NCBI RefSeq assembly: GCF_016907435.1
Contig: NZ_JAFBBZ010000001.1
Coordinates: 4,278,001 to 4,342,000 of the forward strand
Source of the DNA: Nocardioides salarius
GTDB taxonomy: Bacteria > Actinomycetota > Actinomycetes > Propionibacteriales > Nocardioidaceae
Reading direction: 5' to 3'
Length of the DNA: 64,000 nt
Part shown: piece after piece, positions 26,787-37,232 of the stretch
Layout of the letters: every line of letters begins with the position of its first letter
Numbering within the stretch: position 1 is the stretch's first letter
The notes under the pieces: model-generated
Told to the model about the DNA's origin: nothing
Database searches by the model: none
What the model saw: only the letters and a program-made list of their open reading frames with translations
Made by a program: the position numbers and the translations under genes

Positions 26787-27727
26787 CCACCTCCGCGACC
26801 CCCACGAGACTCGAGATCCACCCGCTGCCCGGCCACGGTGCCGAGGACGTGCTGGTGCTGCCCGACGGCCCGCACGAGGGGTCGGTGCTCTCCGGCACCG
26901 AGGACGGCGCGATCTTCCGGCTCTCCCACGACGGGCGCCGCATCGACCGGGTCGCCCACACCGGCGGCCGGCCGCTGGGTCTCGAGCTGCACCCCGACGG
27001 GCGGCTGCTCGTCTGCGACGCCCACCGGGGGCTGTTGCGCGTCGACCTGGCCAGCGGCGACGTCGAGCAGGTGGTCCACGAGGTCGGTGGGCGCGAGATG
27101 GTCTTCTGCAACAACGCCGCGATCGCCTCCGACGGCACCGTGTGGTTCAGCGACTCCTCGACGCGCTTCTCCATCGAGCAGTGGAAGGACGACTTCGTCC
27201 AGGACACCCGCACCGGCCGGCTGCTGCGGCTCGACACCAACGGCGAGGTCAGCGTCGTGCTCGACGGGCTGGCCTTCGCCAACGGCGTCGCGCTGGCCGC
27301 CGACGAGTCCTTCGTGGTCGTCGCCGAGACCGGGGCGCGCACCCTGGTGCGCCACTGGATCACCGGCGAGCGGGCCGGGAGCCGCGACCTGCTGGTCGCC
27401 GACCTGCCCGGCTACCCCGACAACATCGCCCGCGGCAGCGACGGGCTGATCTGGGTCGCCGTCGCCAGCCCCCGCGACCCGGTCGTCGAGCGGCTGCAGC
27501 AGGGTCCGCCGTGGCTGCGCCGCCAGGTGACGCGGATCCCGCAGCGGCTGCAGCCCAAGCCCGCCCGCACCTGCCGGGTCCAGGCCTACGACGACACGGG
27601 CCGCCTGGTGCACGACCACGACCTGCCGGCCGAGGGCTTCCACATGGCCACGGGGGTCCGCGAGCGCGACGGGGACGTGTGGATCGGCAGCCTCCTGGAG
27701 CCCGCCGTCGCGGTTCTGCGCCGATGA
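26783..27727 (+). CDS. SMP-30/strictosidine synthase-like six-bladed beta-propeller protein
   Basis: 314 residues built of repeated blades: GSVLSGTEDGAIFRLSHDG, GRPLGLELHPDGRLLVCDAHRGLLRVD, WFSDSSTRFS, GLAFANGVALAADESFVVVAETGARTLVRHW and GYPDNIARGSDGLIWVAVASPR. These match the strictosidine-synthase-like/SMP-30 lactonase group, which hydrolyse lactones or esters with a Ca2+ site in the propeller. There is no signal peptide. GTG 26783 overlaps the Nudix stop; GTG 26777 is an alternative. Substrate unknown. Confidence 0.82.
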   Translation: MTTSATPTRLEIHPLPGHGAEDVLVLPDGPHEGSVLSGTEDGAIFRLSHDGRRIDRVAHTGGRPLGLELHPDGRLLVCDAHRGLLRVDLASGDVEQVVHEVGGREMVFCNNAAIASDGTVWFSDSSTRFSIEQWKDDFVQDTRTGRLLRLDTNGEVSVVLDGLAFANGVALAADESFVVVAETGARTLVRHWITGERAGSRDLLVADLPGYPDNIARGSDGLIWVAVASPRDPVVERLQQGPPWLRRQVTRIPQRLQPKPARTCRVQAYDDTGRLVHDHDLPAEGFHMATGVRERDGDVWIGSLLEPAVAVLRR

Positions 27728-27780
27728 GGGACGCCCCCTAGACTTGCCACCCCACCCCCGCCGCGACAGCAAGGAGCCCC

Positions 27781-29685
27781 ATGTCGATCCTCGAGTCCAT
27801 CTCGGGACCGCGTGACCTCCGCAGCCTCGACGACGCCGAGCTCGAGACGCTGGCCAGCGAGATCCGTGACCTGCTGGTCCGCTCGACCTCCAAGGTCGGC
27901 GGCCACCTGGGCCCCAACCTCGGGGTGGTCGAGCTGACCATGGCGATCCACCGGGTCTTCGACTCCCCGCGCGACCGGGTCGTGCTCGACACCGGCCACC
28001 AGGGCTACGTGCACAAGATGCTCACCGGGCGGGCCGGCGACTTCGACACCCTGCGCCAGGAGGGCGGCCTCTCCGGCTACCCCAGCCAGTCCGAGTCCGA
28101 GCACGACATCGTCGAGAACTCCCACGCCTCCACCGCGCTGAGCTACGCCGACGGCCTGGCCAAGGCCTACGCGATCCGCGGCGAGGACCGCCACGTCGTC
28201 GGCGTGATCGGTGACGGCGCGCTGACCGGCGGCATGGCCTGGGAGGCGCTCAACAACATCGCGGTCGCCCAGAGCAGCCGCCTGGTGATCGTCGTCAACG
28301 ACAACGGGCGCTCCTACACCCCGACCGTCGGCGGCCTGGCCACCGCGCTGACCTCGCTGCGCACCGACCCGCGCTACGAGACGCTGCTCGACATGGTCAA
28401 GCGCCGCCTCAACGCGGTGCCCGGCGTAGGCACGGCCGCCTACGACGCCCTGCACGCCATGAAGAAGGGGCTCAAGGACGCGCTCGCCCCGCAGGGCCTC
28501 TTCGAGGACCTCGGGCTCAAGTACATCGGCCCCGTCGACGGCCACGACCGCGCGGCGATGGAGACGGCGCTGAGCCAGGCCAAGAAGTACGGCGCCCCGG
28601 TGATCGTGCACGCCCTGACCCGCAAGGGCTTCGGGTACGACGCCGCGGAGCGCCACGAGGCCGACCAGTTCCACTCCCCGCAGCCCTTCGACATCGAGTC
28701 GGGCGAGGAGAAGGCCCGCGGCCGGATCTGGACCGACCACTTCGCCGACGACATGGTCGAGATAGGCCACCGCCGCAAGGACGTCGTGGCGATCACCGCC
28801 GCGATGATGCACCCGGTGGGTCTCGACAAGTTCCAGGCGCACTTCCCCGACCGCACCTTCGACGTCGGCATCGCCGAGCAGCACGCCGCGACGTCGGCGG
28901 CCGGCCTGGCGATGGGCGGGCTGCACCCGGTCGTCGCGGTCTACGCCACCTTCCTCAACCGGGCCTTCGACCAGGTGCTGATGGACGTCGCGCTGCACCG
29001 TTGCGGCGTCACCTTCGTGCTCGACCGCTCCGGGGTCACCGGCGACGACGGCGCGAGCCACAACGGCATGTGGGACATGTCGGTGCTGCAGGTGGTCCCG
29101 CGCCTGCGCCTGGCCGCCCCGCGCGACGCCACCCGCCTGCGCGAGCTGCTCGACGAGGCCGTCGCGGTCGACGACGCCCCGACCGTCGTGCGCTTCCCGA
29201 AGGGTCCGCCGCCGGCCGACATCGAGCCCGTCGACCGCGCCGGCGGCTGCGACGTGCTGGTGCGCTCCGGTGCCCGCGACGTGCTGGTCGTGGCGGTCGG
29301 CTCGATGGCCGCCACCGCCGTCGAGGTCGCCGACCGGCTGGTCGCCCAGGGCATCGGCGTGACCGTCGTCGACCCGCGTTGGGTCAAGCCGGTCGACCCG
29401 GCGCTGATCGACCTGGCGCGCGAGCACCGGCTGGTCGTGAGCATCGAGGACAACGGTGTGCAGGGCGGCTGCGGCGCCAGCCTGCTGCAGGCCCTCAACG
29501 CCGCCGGCGTGAGCACGCCGGTGCGCCTGCACGGGGTGCCGCAGGAGTTCCTCGAGCACGCCAAGCGCGCGGTCATCCTCGAGCGCATCGGGCTCAGCCC
29601 GCAGTCGCTGGCCCGCGGCATCGTCGAGGCGATGTCGACCGGGTCCCCGCTGGAGCACGAGCAGCCGGTTGAGCGGCCCGGCTGA
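27781..29685 (+). CDS. dxs: 1-deoxy-D-xylulose-5-phosphate synthase
   Basis: 634 residues, full length. It condenses pyruvate and glyceraldehyde-3-phosphate using thiamine diphosphate, the first step of the MEP isoprenoid pathway. Thiamine-diphosphate motif GDGALTGGMAWEALNN (~140-155), pyrimidine-binding FDVGIAEQHAATSAAG (~360) and the transketolase C-terminal domain are all visible. AAGGAG lies 5 nt before the ATG, and TAGACT (27739-27744) could serve as the -10 of a short-leader promoter. The next gene overlaps its 3' end by 17 bp. Confidence 0.97.
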   Translation: MSILESISGPRDLRSLDDAELETLASEIRDLLVRSTSKVGGHLGPNLGVVELTMAIHRVFDSPRDRVVLDTGHQGYVHKMLTGRAGDFDTLRQEGGLSGYPSQSESEHDIVENSHASTALSYADGLAKAYAIRGEDRHVVGVIGDGALTGGMAWEALNNIAVAQSSRLVIVVNDNGRSYTPTVGGLATALTSLRTDPRYETLLDMVKRRLNAVPGVGTAAYDALHAMKKGLKDALAPQGLFEDLGLKYIGPVDGHDRAAMETALSQAKKYGAPVIVHALTRKGFGYDAAERHEADQFHSPQPFDIESGEEKARGRIWTDHFADDMVEIGHRRKDVVAITAAMMHPVGLDKFQAHFPDRTFDVGIAEQHAATSAAGLAMGGLHPVVAVYATFLNRAFDQVLMDVALHRCGVTFVLDRSGVTGDDGASHNGMWDMSVLQVVPRLRLAAPRDATRLRELLDEAVAVDDAPTVVRFPKGPPPADIEPVDRAGGCDVLVRSGARDVLVVAVGSMAATAVEVADRLVAQGIGVTVVDPRWVKPVDPALIDLAREHRLVVSIEDNGVQGGCGASLLQALNAAGVSTPVRLHGVPQEFLEHAKRAVILERIGLSPQSLARGIVEAMSTGSPLEHEQPVERPG

Positions 29686-30997
29686 GCGCACCCGGGAGGG
29701 AGACGCGCTCGAACCCCTGGGGAGGGGACTGCTGGTCCTGCTGACGGCGCTCGTGCTGTCGCTGGTCCTCGCGTCGTGCACGCTGCTGACCGGCGACGAC
29801 GAGCCGGGCGCCGCGCCGACGACGTCGGCGCGGCCCGCGCCGCGTGAGGTGGTCTCGGCCGTGCAGCGCACGCTCGACCTGCGCGCCTCCGGCGTACGCC
29901 GCCAGGACCGGGCTCGCTTCGAGCGCGCCCTGACGCCCGGGCCCGCCGAGTTCCGCGCCGAGCAGGCGCAGTACTTCGACAACCTGCTGCAGCTGCCGCT
30001 GGAGCGGGTCGACTACGGCTTCGACCCCGCCGACGTGCTGCGCGTCGACGACTCCTACTGGGTGGTCGTCGAGGTGCGCCTGCAGCTGCGCGGCTACGAC
30101 GACGTGCCGGTCGTGGCCCGCGACCGCTACCTCTTCGAGCCGGGCCGCGGCGCCCGGGACCGGCTGCGCCTCGCCTCGGTGACCGACGCGGCCTGGGAGG
30201 AGCGCAACCAGGTGGTGCCGCAGCCCTGGGACCGGGGCCCGGTGCAGGTGCGCGAGGTCGCGGGCGTGCTGGGGGTCTTCGACGACGCCAGCGTCGCCGC
30301 GGCCCCTGGACTGCTCGACGCCGCCCAGCGCGCCGTGGCCGAGGTGGGCGCGGTGGTGCCCTTCGAGTGGAGCGAGCAGGTGGTGCTCTACGCGCTGTCG
30401 ACCACCGCCGCGCTGGCCTCGGTCGCCGACCTGCCGGGCGGTGACGCCGCGGCCCTCGACGCGGCCGCGGTGCCGGTGGCCGCCGACCCGCGCGACCCGG
30501 ACTCGCCGCTGGCCTCGACCAGGGTGGTGCTCAACCCCCGTGTGCTCGCCTCGGCGGGCGCGGAGCGCACCTCCGCGCAGGGACGCACCCGCGACCGGCT
30601 GCTGCGCCACGAGGTCACCCACGTCGCGGTGGGGGCGGGCGACGACGACGCGCCCGTGTGGCTGGCCGAGGGGATCGCCGAGTGGGTCTCGGTACGTCCG
30701 CTGGCGCCCGAGGACCGGGCGCTGCCGGAGGTCGCGCTGCAGGCGGCGCGGGCCGACCTGGCGGCCGGACGGGTGCGGATGCCCGACGGCGCGACCTTCA
30801 ACGCAGACGGCTCCACCGCGCACTACGGGCTGTCGTGGTGGGCCGCGGAGCACCTGGCCGACAGCTTCGGGTCACAGGTGCTCTGGCAGCTGCTGGAGGC
30901 GGGAGGCGACGAGCCGGCCCTCGAACGGCTGGTGGGCCTGGACGAGGACCGGCTCGCTGCGCGTGCCGCGCGCCTGATGGTGGCGACCTACGACTAG
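29669..30997 (+). CDS. Secreted lipoprotein with gluzincin-type metallopeptidase motif
   Basis: 442 residues. A hydrophobic signal LLVLLTALVLSLVLASC ends in a lipobox with Cys37, so it should be lipid-anchored outside the membrane. The N-terminal half has an NTF2-like feel (FERALTPGPAEFRAEQAQYFDNLLQLPLE). The C-terminal half carries HEVTH (314-318) and LAEGIAEW (332-339), an HExxH…E zinc site as in peptidase_MA-like proteins. TTG at 29669 is the only start that keeps the whole signal peptide; it overlaps dxs. It ends 4 bp into the convergent fadB end. Substrate unknown. Confidence 0.75.
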   Translation: MSGPAERTREGDALEPLGRGLLVLLTALVLSLVLASCTLLTGDDEPGAAPTTSARPAPREVVSAVQRTLDLRASGVRRQDRARFERALTPGPAEFRAEQAQYFDNLLQLPLERVDYGFDPADVLRVDDSYWVVVEVRLQLRGYDDVPVVARDRYLFEPGRGARDRLRLASVTDAAWEERNQVVPQPWDRGPVQVREVAGVLGVFDDASVAAAPGLLDAAQRAVAEVGAVVPFEWSEQVVLYALSTTAALASVADLPGGDAAALDAAAVPVAADPRDPDSPLASTRVVLNPRVLASAGAERTSAQGRTRDRLLRHEVTHVAVGAGDDDAPVWLAEGIAEWVSVRPLAPEDRALPEVALQAARADLAAGRVRMPDGATFNADGSTAHYGLSWWAAEHLADSFGSQVLWQLLEAGGDEPALERLVGLDEDRLAARAARLMVATYD

Positions 30998-33062
30998 TGG
31001 AAGGAGCCGAGGCCCTCGCGCTCGAGGAGCATCGTGAGCCCGCCGTTCCAGAACGAGAACCCGGCGCCGGTGATCATCGCCAGGTCGAGGTCCTCGGGCC
31101 CGGCGACGACGCCCTCGTCGAGCATCAGCCGCACCTCCTCGGCCAGCCCGGTGAGCACCTGCGTGCGCACCTGCTCCTGGGTCAGCACGACCGGGTCGGC
31201 CGGGGTCTCCAGCAGCGCCTCGACCTCGGGGTCCAGGGTGCCGTCGGGTGCGAAGTAGGCGCCCTTGCGCGCCTCGACGACCCGCTCCAGCGCCGGCGAG
31301 ACGTAGAAGCGGTCGGGGAAGGCCGCCGCCAGCGTCTCGGTGTTGTGCAGCGCGATGGCCGGGCCGACCAGGGCGATCAGCGTGAACGGCGGCATCGGCG
31401 CGACGCCGGCGAAGGAGCCGTCGACCGTCTGGATCGGGGTGCCCTGGTCGACGACCCTGCTGACCTCGCTCATGAAGCGGCCCAGGAGCCGGTTGACGAT
31501 GAAGGACGGGCTGTCCTGCACCAGGATCGTGGTCTTCTTCAGCGCCTTGCCGGTGGCGAAGGCCGTGGCCAGGGAGGCGTCGTCGGTGGCGGTGCCCTGC
31601 ACGATCTCGAGCAGCGGCATCACCGCGACGGGGTTGAAGAAGTGGAAGCCGACGACCCGCTCGGGGTGCTCGAGGTCGGCGGCCATCTCGGAGATCGACA
31701 GCGACGAGGTGTTGGTGGCCAGCACGCAGGTGGGCGAGACGACCTTCTCGACGTCGGCGAAGACCGACTTCTTGACCGACATCTCCTCGAAGACGGCCTC
31801 GATCACGAAGTCGGCGTCGCCGAAGACCTCGGCCTTGTCGACGGCACCGGTGACCAGCGCCTTGTGGCGGTTGGCCTTGTCCTGGCCGATGCGGCCCTTG
31901 GCCAGCAGCTTGTCGATCTCGGCGTGCACGTAGGCCACGCCCTTGTCGACTCGCTCCTGGTCGAGGTCGGTCAGCACGACCGGGACCTCGAGGCGGCGCA
32001 CGAAGAGCATCGCCATCTGGCTGGCCATCAGGCCGGCGCCGACGATGCCGACCTTGGTGACCGGGCGGGCCAGCGACCGGTCGGGGGCGCCGACGGGGCG
32101 CTTGGCCCGCTTCTGCACCAGGTCGAAGGCGTAGAGGCTGGCCAGCAGCTCGGGCGTCTGCGAGAGGTCCTCGAGCGCCTGGTCCTCGGCGGCGAAGCCC
32201 TCGTCGCGGCTGGCGCTGCGGGCGGTGGCGACCAGCTCGACCGCGCGCTCGGCGGCGGGGCTGGCACCGCCGGTGCGGGCACGCACCACCGTCGCGGCGC
32301 GCGAGACGGCGGCGTCCCACGCCTCGCCGCGGTCGACCTGGGCGCGCTCGACGAGCACCTCGCCGTTGAGCACGTCGGCCGCCCAGAGCAGCGACTGCTC
32401 GAGGAAGTCGGCGCCGGAGAAGACCGCGTCGGCCAGGCCGAGCTCGAAGCCCTGCTGCCCGGTGAGCGTCTTGCCGTTGTTGAGCGGGTTCTCCAGCACC
32501 AGCGTCACCGCGGCGTCGGCACCGACCAGGTTGGGCACCAGGTAGGCGCCGCCCCAGCCGGGCACCAGGCCGAGCATGACCTCGGGCAGGCCGAGGGCGG
32601 GCGCGGAGTCCATCACGGTGCGGTAGTCGCAGTGCAGCGCGACCTCGAGGCCGCCGCCCAGGGCGAGGCCGTTGACCAGGCCGAAGGAGGTCTTGCCGCC
32701 GTCCTGCAGCTTGCGGAAGACGGCGTGGCCCAGCTCGGCCACGACCCGGACGCCGGCGGCGCCGCTGGAGGCGATGCTGGTCAGGTCGGCCCCGGCGGCC
32801 AGGATGAACGGCTTGCCGGTCACGCCGATGGCGGTGACCTCGTCGTCGGCCAGCGCCGCGTCGATGGCGGTGTTGAGCGCGATCAGGCCGCGGGGACCGA
32901 AGGTGTTGGGCTTGGTGTGGTCCTCGCCGTTGTCGAGCGTGATCAGGCCCATCACGCCCGCCCCGCGGGGCAGGGTGACCTTGCGCAGGTGCGCCTGGGT
33001 GACGCGCTCGGCGTCGGAGCTGATCTCCTCGGCGCGGGTGAGCAGGGTGGTCAGGTCGCTCA

Positions 33063-33063
<1 letters not shown>
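30994..33063 (-). CDS. fadB: Fatty acid oxidation multifunctional protein: enoyl-CoA hydratase / 3-hydroxyacyl-CoA dehydrogenase
   Basis: 689 residues. The N-terminal crotonase domain covers residues ~30-220 (NTFGPRGLIALNTAIDAAL, NGLALGGGLEVALHCDYR, GLPEVMLGLVPGWGGAYLVPNLVG). It is followed by an NAD-binding dehydrogenase (VGIVGAGLMASQMA ~325, HFFNPVAVMPLLEIV ~455) and a C-terminal dimerisation domain (IVNRLLGRFMSEV). It performs the hydration and oxidation steps of beta-oxidation. It is translationally coupled to the thiolase upstream, the start ATG overlapping the thiolase stop by 1 base, giving the classic fadA-fadB pair. Confidence 0.94.
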
Positions 33064-34262
<1,199 letters not shown>

Positions 34263-34316
34263 CGGTTCTCCTGGGTGTCGCTGTGATGTGACGGGTGTGG
34301 CTGGTTGCCGACGCTA

Positions 34317-34334
34317 GGTTACCCCTGGGTAACC
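34317..34334. promoter_or_regulatory. 18-bp palindrome in the fadAB promoter region (putative operator)
   Basis: ggttaccc-ct-gggtaacc is a perfect inverted repeat with 8-bp arms between the divergent fadA and PAC2 genes, 55 bp upstream of fadA. TetR-family fatty-acid regulators use this kind of symmetric site; the cognate regulator is not in the window. Confidence 0.55.
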
Positions 34335-34433
34335 AACCCTGGCCGGACGCCCCGTCCACCCGGGGTGGGCAGGGAATATCGTGGCCACGGGTCCGGTTCG
34401 CCCCGCGCCCGCCCCACCGACCCGAGGAGACCC

Positions 34434-35393
34434 GTGAGCGACACCCGCCTGGTGCACATCGTCGACGAGGTGGCCGAGATCGACGCCTCCGAGGAGTCCG
34501 CGCTGACGATGGTCGTGGTGCTCGACGGCTTCCTCGACGCCGGCAACGTCGCCGCCCGCGCCGCCCAGCACCTCGTCGACGTCGCCGGCACCGACGACGG
34601 CACCGGCCGGGTGGTGGCGACCTTCGACGTCGACCGGCTCCACGACTACCGGGCCCGCCGCCCACCGATCTCGTTCGTCGTCGACCGCTACGACTCCTAC
34701 GACGCCCCGCGCCTGGTGGTGCGGCTGCTGCGCGACAGCGGCGGCACGCCGTACCTGCTGCTCAACGGCGCCGAGCCCGACAACCGCTGGGAGGGCTTCT
34801 GCCGAGCGGTGCGCGAGGTCGTCGAGCGCTTCGGCGTGACCCGCGTGATCAGCATGGGGTCGGTGCCGATGGCGGTGCCGCACACGCGCCCCACCGCGGT
34901 GACCCACCACGCCAACAGCCCCGAGCTGCTGCTGGGCGCGAGCCCGTGGCGCGGCGAGCTGCGGGTGCCCAGCAGCGCGCAGGCGCTGCTCGAGGTGCGC
35001 CTGGGGGAGTGGGGCCACGCCGCGCAGGGCTTCGTCGCCCACGTGCCGCACTACCTGGCCCAGCTCGAGTACCCCCAGGCCGCCGCGGTGCTGCTCGAGC
35101 AGGTCGAGCTCGCCGGGCGCCTGACCGTCGACCTCTCGGGGCTGCGCGCCGAGGCCGAGGACCGCGAGGCCGAGATCACCAGCTACCTCGAGGCCAACGA
35201 GGAGGTCGGCGACGTGGTCGCCGCCCTCGAGCGGCAGTACGACGCCTTCGAGCGCGCCGAGGAGTCCGGCGACAACCTGCTCGCCCGCGACCAGCCGCTG
35301 CCGACCGGCGAGCAGCTGGGCCAGGAGTTCGAGCAGTTCCTGGCCCAGCTCGAGGACCGAGACCCGCGCCCCGACGACGAGGATCCCGCCTGA
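34434..35393 (+). CDS. PAC2 family protein
   Basis: 319 residues of the PAC2 (proteasome-assembly-chaperone-2-like) family, common in actinobacteria: TMVVVLDGFLDAGNVAARAAQHL near the N-terminus, NGAEPDNRWEGFCRAVREVVERFGV, VISMGSVPMAVPHTRP and GFVAHVPHYLAQLEYPQAAAVLLEQV. The C-terminal ~80 residues are acidic and helical (EEVGDVVAALERQYDAFERAEESG). The biochemical role is unknown. GTG at 34434 is preceded by GAGGAG. It is 1 bp from the first thioesterase gene. Confidence 0.85.
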   Translation: MSDTRLVHIVDEVAEIDASEESALTMVVVLDGFLDAGNVAARAAQHLVDVAGTDDGTGRVVATFDVDRLHDYRARRPPISFVVDRYDSYDAPRLVVRLLRDSGGTPYLLLNGAEPDNRWEGFCRAVREVVERFGVTRVISMGSVPMAVPHTRPTAVTHHANSPELLLGASPWRGELRVPSSAQALLEVRLGEWGHAAQGFVAHVPHYLAQLEYPQAAAVLLEQVELAGRLTVDLSGLRAEAEDREAEITSYLEANEEVGDVVAALERQYDAFERAEESGDNLLARDQPLPTGEQLGQEFEQFLAQLEDRDPRPDDEDPA

Positions 35394-35394
35394 G

Positions 35395-36252
35395 ATGCCC
35401 CGCACCACCGCCGAGCTGCTCGCGCTGCTCGACCTCGAGACCATCGACGACAACCTCTTCCGCGGCGCCCAGCAGGAGTCGGTGCTGCCGCGCGTCTTCG
35501 GCGGCCAGGTGGCCGCCCAGGCGCTGGTGGCCGCCGACCGCACGGTCGACGACTCCTACGCCGTGCACTCCCTGCACTCCTACTTCCTGCAGCCGGGCGA
35601 CACCACCGCCCCGATCGTGTACGACGTCGAGCGGCTGCGCGACGGGCGCTCCTTCGCCACCAGGCGGGTGCTGGCGCGCCAGCACGGCCGACCGATCTAC
35701 GTGATGACCGTCGACCTGCAGCGACCCGAGGAGGGCTACGAGCACCAGGACCGGATGCCCCAGGTGCCCGGGCCGGAGGAGTCGCTCGACATCAACGCCC
35801 AGATCCGCGGCGCCGACGGGTCGTTCACCGAGTGGGACGTGCTCGACTTCCGCTACATCGGGTCCTCCCACGACCTGCTGGCCCCCGACGAGGACCGGCC
35901 CGGGCGCCAGCAGACGTGGCTGCGGGTCAACGAGCCGCTGCCCGACGACCCGCTGCTGCACGCCGCGGCCTTCACCTACGCCTCCGACGCCACGATCATG
36001 GGCGCGGCGCTCTCGCCGCAGGGCATCTCGATCGGCACCCGCGACGTGATGGTGGCCTCGCTCGACCACTCGATCTGGTTCCACCGGCCCTTCCGCGCCG
36101 ACGACTGGTGGCTCTTCGACCAGCACTCGCCGGTCGCCACCGGGGGTCGTGGGCTGGTCAACGCCCGGATCTTCGACCGCGACGGCCTGCTGGTGGCCTC
36201 GGTGAGCCAGGAGGCGCTGATCCGCCGGATGCGCCAGGGGGGCGATCGGTGA
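35395..36252 (+). CDS. tesB: Acyl-CoA thioesterase II (TesB-like), copy 1
   Basis: 285 residues forming two fused hot-dog domains. The N-terminal half has FGGQVAAQALVAA and DSYAVHSLHSYFLQPGD; the C-terminal half has HAAAFTYASDATIMGAAL, ASLDHSIWFHRPFRADDWWLFDQHSP and GGRGLVNARIFDRDG. The TesB catalytic triad positions (Asp in SLDHS, Thr/Ser, Gln) appear intact. It hydrolyses acyl-CoA to free acid and CoA. It overlaps the second copy by GTGA. Confidence 0.93.
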   Translation: MPRTTAELLALLDLETIDDNLFRGAQQESVLPRVFGGQVAAQALVAADRTVDDSYAVHSLHSYFLQPGDTTAPIVYDVERLRDGRSFATRRVLARQHGRPIYVMTVDLQRPEEGYEHQDRMPQVPGPEESLDINAQIRGADGSFTEWDVLDFRYIGSSHDLLAPDEDRPGRQQTWLRVNEPLPDDPLLHAAAFTYASDATIMGAALSPQGISIGTRDVMVASLDHSIWFHRPFRADDWWLFDQHSPVATGGRGLVNARIFDRDGLLVASVSQEALIRRMRQGGDR

Positions 36253-37106
36253 GCGAGCAGTCCGCCCTCGAGGAGCTGATGGGGCTCTTCGACCTCGAGA
36301 CCATCGACGCCGACCTCTACCGCGGCCGGCCGGTGCGCACGACGCGCACCCGGGTCTTCGGCGGCCAGGTCGCGGCGCAGGCGCTGTGCGCCGGCATCCG
36401 CACCGTCGACCCGGCGTACACCGTGCACTCGATGCACTCCTACTTCCTGCTGCCCGGCGACCCGCAGGTGCCGATCGTCTACGACGTCGAGCGGATCCGG
36501 GACGGGCGCTCCTTCCTGACCCGTCGGGTCGCGGCGCGCCAGCACGGCCGGCCGATCTACTACCTCACCGCCAACTTCCAGGTGCCCGAGGACGGGCTGG
36601 AGCACCAGGACTCGATGCCCCAGGTCGTGGCGCCCGAGGACGCGATCGACATGGTGGAGATGATGCGCCGCGGCGGCACCCCCGAGGCCGACGCGCTGGC
36701 CAAGGAGTGGGCCGCGCTGGGCGCGCGCTGGGTCGGCAGCTCGGGGCGCGGCCTGCCCGAGGACCCCGCGCACCCCTCGCGCTCGCGGCTGTGGCTGCGG
36801 GTCGAGGGCGACCTCGGCGACGACCCGACCGCCCACCTGGCGGCCTTCACCTACGCCAGCGACATCAGCCTGCTGGGGGCCACCCTGGCAGCGCACCCGA
36901 TCGGGCCCGAGCAGACCCAGATGGCCTCGCTCGACCACACGATCTGGTTCCACCAGCCCTTCCGCGCCGACGAGTGGTGGCTCTACGACCAGGTCTCGCC
37001 CGCGGCGCACGGCGGACGGGGGCTGGCCATCGGCCGGGTCTTCACCCAGGACGGCTCGCTGGTCGCCACGGTCGCGCAGGAGGGCCTGATCCGGCCCCGC
37101 AAATAG
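36249..37106 (+). CDS. tesB: Acyl-CoA thioesterase II (TesB-like), copy 2
   Basis: 285 residues, clearly paralogous to the preceding gene: shared LFDLETIDADLYRG, VFGGQVAAQAL, HSMHSYFLLPGDPQVPIVYDVERIRDGRSF, ASLDHTIWFHQPFRADEWWLYDQ. It differs in the central region, where a longer MVEMMRRGGTPEADALAKEWAALGARWVGSSGRG segment suggests a different acyl pocket. Tandem duplication with GTGA coupling implies coexpression of two thioesterases. A UUCG-capped hairpin follows 10 bp after the stop. Confidence 0.92.
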   Translation: MSEQSALEELMGLFDLETIDADLYRGRPVRTTRTRVFGGQVAAQALCAGIRTVDPAYTVHSMHSYFLLPGDPQVPIVYDVERIRDGRSFLTRRVAARQHGRPIYYLTANFQVPEDGLEHQDSMPQVVAPEDAIDMVEMMRRGGTPEADALAKEWAALGARWVGSSGRGLPEDPAHPSRSRLWLRVEGDLGDDPTAHLAAFTYASDISLLGATLAAHPIGPEQTQMASLDHTIWFHQPFRADEWWLYDQVSPAAHGGRGLAIGRVFTQDGSLVATVAQEGLIRPRK

Positions 37107-37116
37107 CATTACAGCG

Positions 37117-37132
37117 CTGTCATTCGTGACAG
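37117..37132 (+). terminator. UUCG-tetraloop hairpin after tesB copy 2
   Basis: ctgtca-ttcg-tgacag forms a 6-bp stem capped by the very stable UUCG loop, 10 bp after the gene. A second stem (ccgccac 37138-37144 with gtggcgg 37166-37172) enclosing atttttg follows. The pair may end the operon or structure the leader of the next gene. Confidence 0.4.
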
Positions 37133-37232
37133 ACACGCCGCCACCTGGTTATTTTTGTGACCAATGTGGCGGTTGATCGCTCCTGTGGAGCGTGTGACCG
37201 GACCGCCCCCCGCCCCCGAGGGACCCCCGATC

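Noticed and set aside
37107..37232. c-di-AMP (ydaO-type) riboswitch before the M23 peptidase gene
   Set aside because: Cell-wall hydrolase genes in actinobacteria often carry one, but the 126-bp region is short and lacks the conserved core; only simple hairpins are visible.
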